Origin: Fusobacterium sp. IOR10
Lineage (GTDB): Bacteria > Fusobacteriota > Fusobacteriia > Fusobacteriales > Fusobacteriaceae
DNA: 64,000 nt
Assembly: GCF_010367435.1 (NCBI RefSeq)
Contig: NZ_WJWY01000007.1
Coordinates: 1-64,000 of the forward strand
Reading direction: 5' to 3'
The translations under genes were made by a program, and so were the position numbers. The notes under the pieces are model-generated. The model had not been told where the DNA came from and ran no database searches. It saw only the letters and a list, made by a program, of their open reading frames with translations. Each line of letters begins with the position of its first letter. The stretch's first letter is position 1. Positions 61,739 through 64,000 of the stretch are shown one piece after another.

Positions 61739-62793
61739 TTTAATACCTCTTTTATTATTTTTAAAACCTTTCTATTTTTTTCTCTATCTTTTATGGCAAA
61801 TCTTACATATTTGTCATCTAAAAATCTAAAATTTGAAGCGTTTCTCACTAATATTCCTTTTTCTATCATTAGTTTACAAAAAATTTCTGCTCTGATTTCC
61901 TCTAGCCTAACTAATATAAAATTTGAGTTACTTCTATAAACTTTTATTTTATTTATTTCTTTTAATTTTTCATAAAACCATATTTTTTCCTCTAATATCC
62001 ATTTTTTAGTTTTATCTATATACTGAGTATCTTTTAATATTATCTTTCCAGCTAAATCAGCAAAGGCATTTACACTCCAAGGCTCCCTTATATTTTCTAT
62101 TTTGTTTAGAATATTATAATCATAAGTAATTCCATAACCTAATCTTATACCAGGAAGAGCAAAAAACTTGGTTAATGCTCTAAGTATGAATATATTATCA
62201 CTTTTTAAATTTATTAAGCTTTTATTCTCCCAATCATCTATAAATTCAATAAAACATTCATCTATGAATATTCTTGTTTTAACTTTTTCCAAATGATTAT
62301 TAAGTTTTAATAATTCTTCTTTTCCCATAAAACTTCCAGTTGGATTATTTGGATTACATAAAACTAGTAAATCATAACTTGTAGCTTCTTGTTTTAACTT
62401 TTCCATATCCAGTATAAAATTATTAACTTCATCAAGTTTAAAAAAACTAATTTCAGCATCAAGATCTTTTAAAGATCTTTCATATTCTGCAAAAGTAGGA
62501 GAAACTATTAAGACTTTTTTAGGTTTTAAAGCTTTCATATACAAAAATAAAATTTCTGTAGCTCCATTTCCTACTATAATATTATCCTTTGATATATTAT
62601 TATAGTCCCCTATACTTTTTTTTAATCCCACATAATTTATATCTGGATATTTTTCTAAAATATCCAGATTTTCTAAAATACTTTTTTTTAAAGTTTCTGG
62701 AACTCCAAAAGGATTGATGTTAGAACTGTAATCTAAAATATCTTCCTTTCCATTTCTTAATAATTTATAAATATTTCCCCCGTGTAAATCCAA
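61735..62793 (-). CDS. cobD: L-threonine-O-3-phosphate decarboxylase-type aminotransferase
   Basis: The 352-residue PLP protein starts DLHGGNIYKLLRNG and shows DYSSNINPFG, LCNPNNPTGSFM, IDECFIEF and the PLP Lys in LRALTKFFALPGIRLGYG, characteristic of CobD over histidinol-phosphate aminotransferase. It yields aminopropanol phosphate for the nucleotide loop. It lies 12 bases after cbiB and just ahead of cbiA. Confidence 0.9.
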   Translation of the reverse strand: MDLHGGNIYKLLRNGKEDILDYSSNINPFGVPETLKKSILENLDILEKYPDINYVGLKKSIGDYNNISKDNIIVGNGATEILFLYMKALKPKKVLIVSPTFAEYERSLKDLDAEISFFKLDEVNNFILDMEKLKQEATSYDLLVLCNPNNPTGSFMGKEELLKLNNHLEKVKTRIFIDECFIEFIDDWENKSLINLKSDNIFILRALTKFFALPGIRLGYGITYDYNILNKIENIREPWSVNAFADLAGKIILKDTQYIDKTKKWILEEKIWFYEKLKEINKIKVYRSNSNFILVRLEEIRAEIFCKLMIEKGILVRNASNFRFLDDKYVRFAIKDREKNRKVLKIIKEVLK

Positions 62794-62805
62794 CTTTTCC
62801 CCCTT

Positions 62806-63747
62806 CTAAATTAAAGATATAGTAAAAAATATCAAAAATGTTATAAATGATGTTGAATATAATAATTTTTTTGCTTTCAATATATCAGAAATTGTAAATT
62901 CTTTCAATTTATCACCTATAGTTGGCTTATCATACCATACTCCAAAATATTTTGTTTTACCACCAAATTGAACCCCTAAGGCTCCTGCAAAAGCAGACTC
63001 CCCATGGGCTGAATTTGGACTAGCATGATTTTTTCTATCTCTTAAACATATTTTAAAACTATTTTTATAGTCATACCCTGCTAATATTGAAGCTAGAGGA
63101 ATTAATAACATTCCCCCTAACCTAGCTGGTATTATATTAGCTAAATCGTCAACCTTTGCAGATACCCTTCCAAATTTTAAATATTTTTCGTTTTTATATC
63201 CTAACATGGAATCCAAGGTATTAATACTTTTATATGTCATTGCAAAGGGAAGAGCTAAAGAAACTCCTTTAAAATTAAAATAACTTCCCACAAAGGCATA
63301 AAACATTGGAGCTATAACCCCATCTATTGAATTTTCAGATATTGTTTCTAAGACACTTCTAACAATATCTCTTTCTTCCATTGTTTCAGTATCTCTGCTA
63401 ACTAGGTAGGCTAGTTTTTCCTTCGCCTCCTTTAAATCACCTTTTTTTAAAATATAATAAACTCTCATTCCTTCATCAGCTAAACATTTTACTGCCAATG
63501 TTGTGTATAATAGTATCACTTCTAATAAAATTGATTTAGAAACAATTAAATAACTTATTATAAAAGTTACAACTATAGTTATTACTGTGGTCACCCCACC
63601 AAATACAATCTTATTATTATATTTATATAATTTTTTTTCCAAAAAACTAATTAATTTCCCTATAAATCTAACTGGATGAGGAAACTTTTCAGGATCTCCA
63701 AATATTAAATCAAGAATATAAGCTATTAAGAATTTCAAACTAAACAT
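62806..63747 (-). CDS. cbiB: Adenosylcobinamide-phosphate synthase
   Basis: The 313-residue membrane protein starts with hydrophobic segments and has DLIFGDPEKFPHPVRFIGKL near 13-32, LVSRDTETMEERDIVR, ETISENSIDGVIAP, and HASPNSAHGESAFAGALGVQ. It attaches aminopropanol phosphate to cobyrate at the inner membrane. It follows the truncated cbiP end by 4 bases. Confidence 0.95.
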   Translation of the reverse strand: MFSLKFLIAYILDLIFGDPEKFPHPVRFIGKLISFLEKKLYKYNNKIVFGGVTTVITIVVTFIISYLIVSKSILLEVILLYTTLAVKCLADEGMRVYYILKKGDLKEAKEKLAYLVSRDTETMEERDIVRSVLETISENSIDGVIAPMFYAFVGSYFNFKGVSLALPFAMTYKSINTLDSMLGYKNEKYLKFGRVSAKVDDLANIIPARLGGMLLIPLASILAGYDYKNSFKICLRDRKNHASPNSAHGESAFAGALGVQFGGKTKYFGVWYDKPTIGDKLKEFTISDILKAKKLLYSTSFITFLIFFTISLI

Positions 63748-63751
63748 AAAT

Positions 63752-64000
63752 TTATTCTTCTCCTAAAATTTTATAAATTTCATTCATATCTATATTATTT
63801 CTCACTAAATTTTCTAATCTATCAAATTGTTCTTCTTTGTATTCTTCATATGTTTTTCCATTTAATTTACTTTCTATGTATTCCCTATCTTTTTTACTAT
63901 TAAGACTATCTTCTTCTTCTAGATCTATTTCTTCATAAGGAACTATTCCTAAAACTTTAACCCCTGTAATTTTTTCTAATTTTTCAATACCTGACATTAA
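63752..64000 (-). CDS. cbiP: Cobyric acid synthase, 3' end (apparently lacking the glutaminase domain)
   Basis: The frame is open to the window edge, so only the last 82 or so codons are visible. They read IEKLEKITGVKVLGIVPY and then EEEDSL, a good match to the end of the CbiP/CobQ amidoligase domain. But they pass almost directly to YKEEQFDRLENLVRNNIDMN, which resembles the extreme CbiP C-terminus. The roughly 200-residue glutaminase domain with its Cys and His is not between them. CbiP amidates four side chains of cobyrinate. It heads the visible operon. Confidence 0.65.
   Translation of the reverse strand, partial: LMSGIEKLEKITGVKVLGIVPYEEIDLEEEDSLNSKKDREYIESKLNGKTYEEYKEEQFDRLENLVRNNIDMNEIYKILGEE

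Overview
This window reads as chromosome of a strictly anaerobic, low-GC, Gram-negative fermenter, most likely a member of the Fusobacteriota (Fusobacterium/Cetobacterium/Ilyobacter group). That assignment is inference. It rests on very AT-rich DNA with strong GGAGG ribosome sites, an outer-membrane lipoprotein of the MlaA type, glutamate dehydrogenase beside (R)-2-hydroxyglutarate dehydrogenase, reverse rubrerythrin, many ferredoxin-type proteins and the anaerobic (cbi) route to vitamin B12. No phage, transposon, CRISPR array or rRNA was seen.

Layout. 1-4200: a mini membrane protein, a tRNA-Gly/tRNA-Lys operon with a textbook promoter, galE, a YheT-type hydrolase and a ComM-type AAA ATPase. 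4200-11160: amino-acid fermentation and peptide use (hgdH-gdhA operon, an extended asparaginase, a DUF1904 tautomerase-like protein, gamma-carbonic anhydrase, Xaa-Pro aminopeptidase). 11160-16134: metals and redox (BtuCD/FecCD-type ABC pair, ZIP transporter, 2[4Fe-4S] ferredoxin, flavodoxin-ferredoxin fusion, FeoA with a FeoB-associated peptide, and a DtxR-type repressor with a clear operator). 16300-30436: recQ, mnmH, a 1414-residue double activase/2-hydroxyacyl-CoA-dehydratase-like fusion, ATP-PEPCK, reverse rubrerythrin, proS, recG and a 30-residue membrane peptide.

30520-42700 is a complete myo-inositol catabolic regulon: iolC, iolG, iolE, iolD, a 35-residue membrane peptide, a sodium-type symporter, iolB and a second Gfo/Idh dehydrogenase as one operon; an iron alcohol dehydrogenase plus iolJ as a second; and divergently a DeoR-type iolR followed by methylglyoxal synthase. 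There is no iolA. Boxes matching the Bacillus IolR consensus overlay two of the promoters. IolJ yields DHAP and malonate semialdehyde, and the linked genes suggest reduction of the semialdehyde to 3-hydroxypropionate and a DHAP overflow valve through methylglyoxal.

42778-51012: a second iron alcohol dehydrogenase, a nitroreductase pseudogene with the remains of its control region, a SemiSWEET transporter, yebC, and an operon of cyclo-ligase, degenerate uracil-DNA-glycosylase-like protein, metallo-beta-lactamase-fold nuclease, mlaA and an exported serine hydrolase, then threonine deaminase. 51128-64000 is a tightly overlapped anaerobic cobalamin operon running leftwards (cbiP end, cbiB, cobD, cbiA, cbiC, cbiD, cbiE, cbiT, cbiL, cbiF, cbiG, cbiH, cbiJ, hemC, cobA-hemD). 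It carries its own early tetrapyrrole genes. The visible end of CbiP appears to lack the glutaminase domain.
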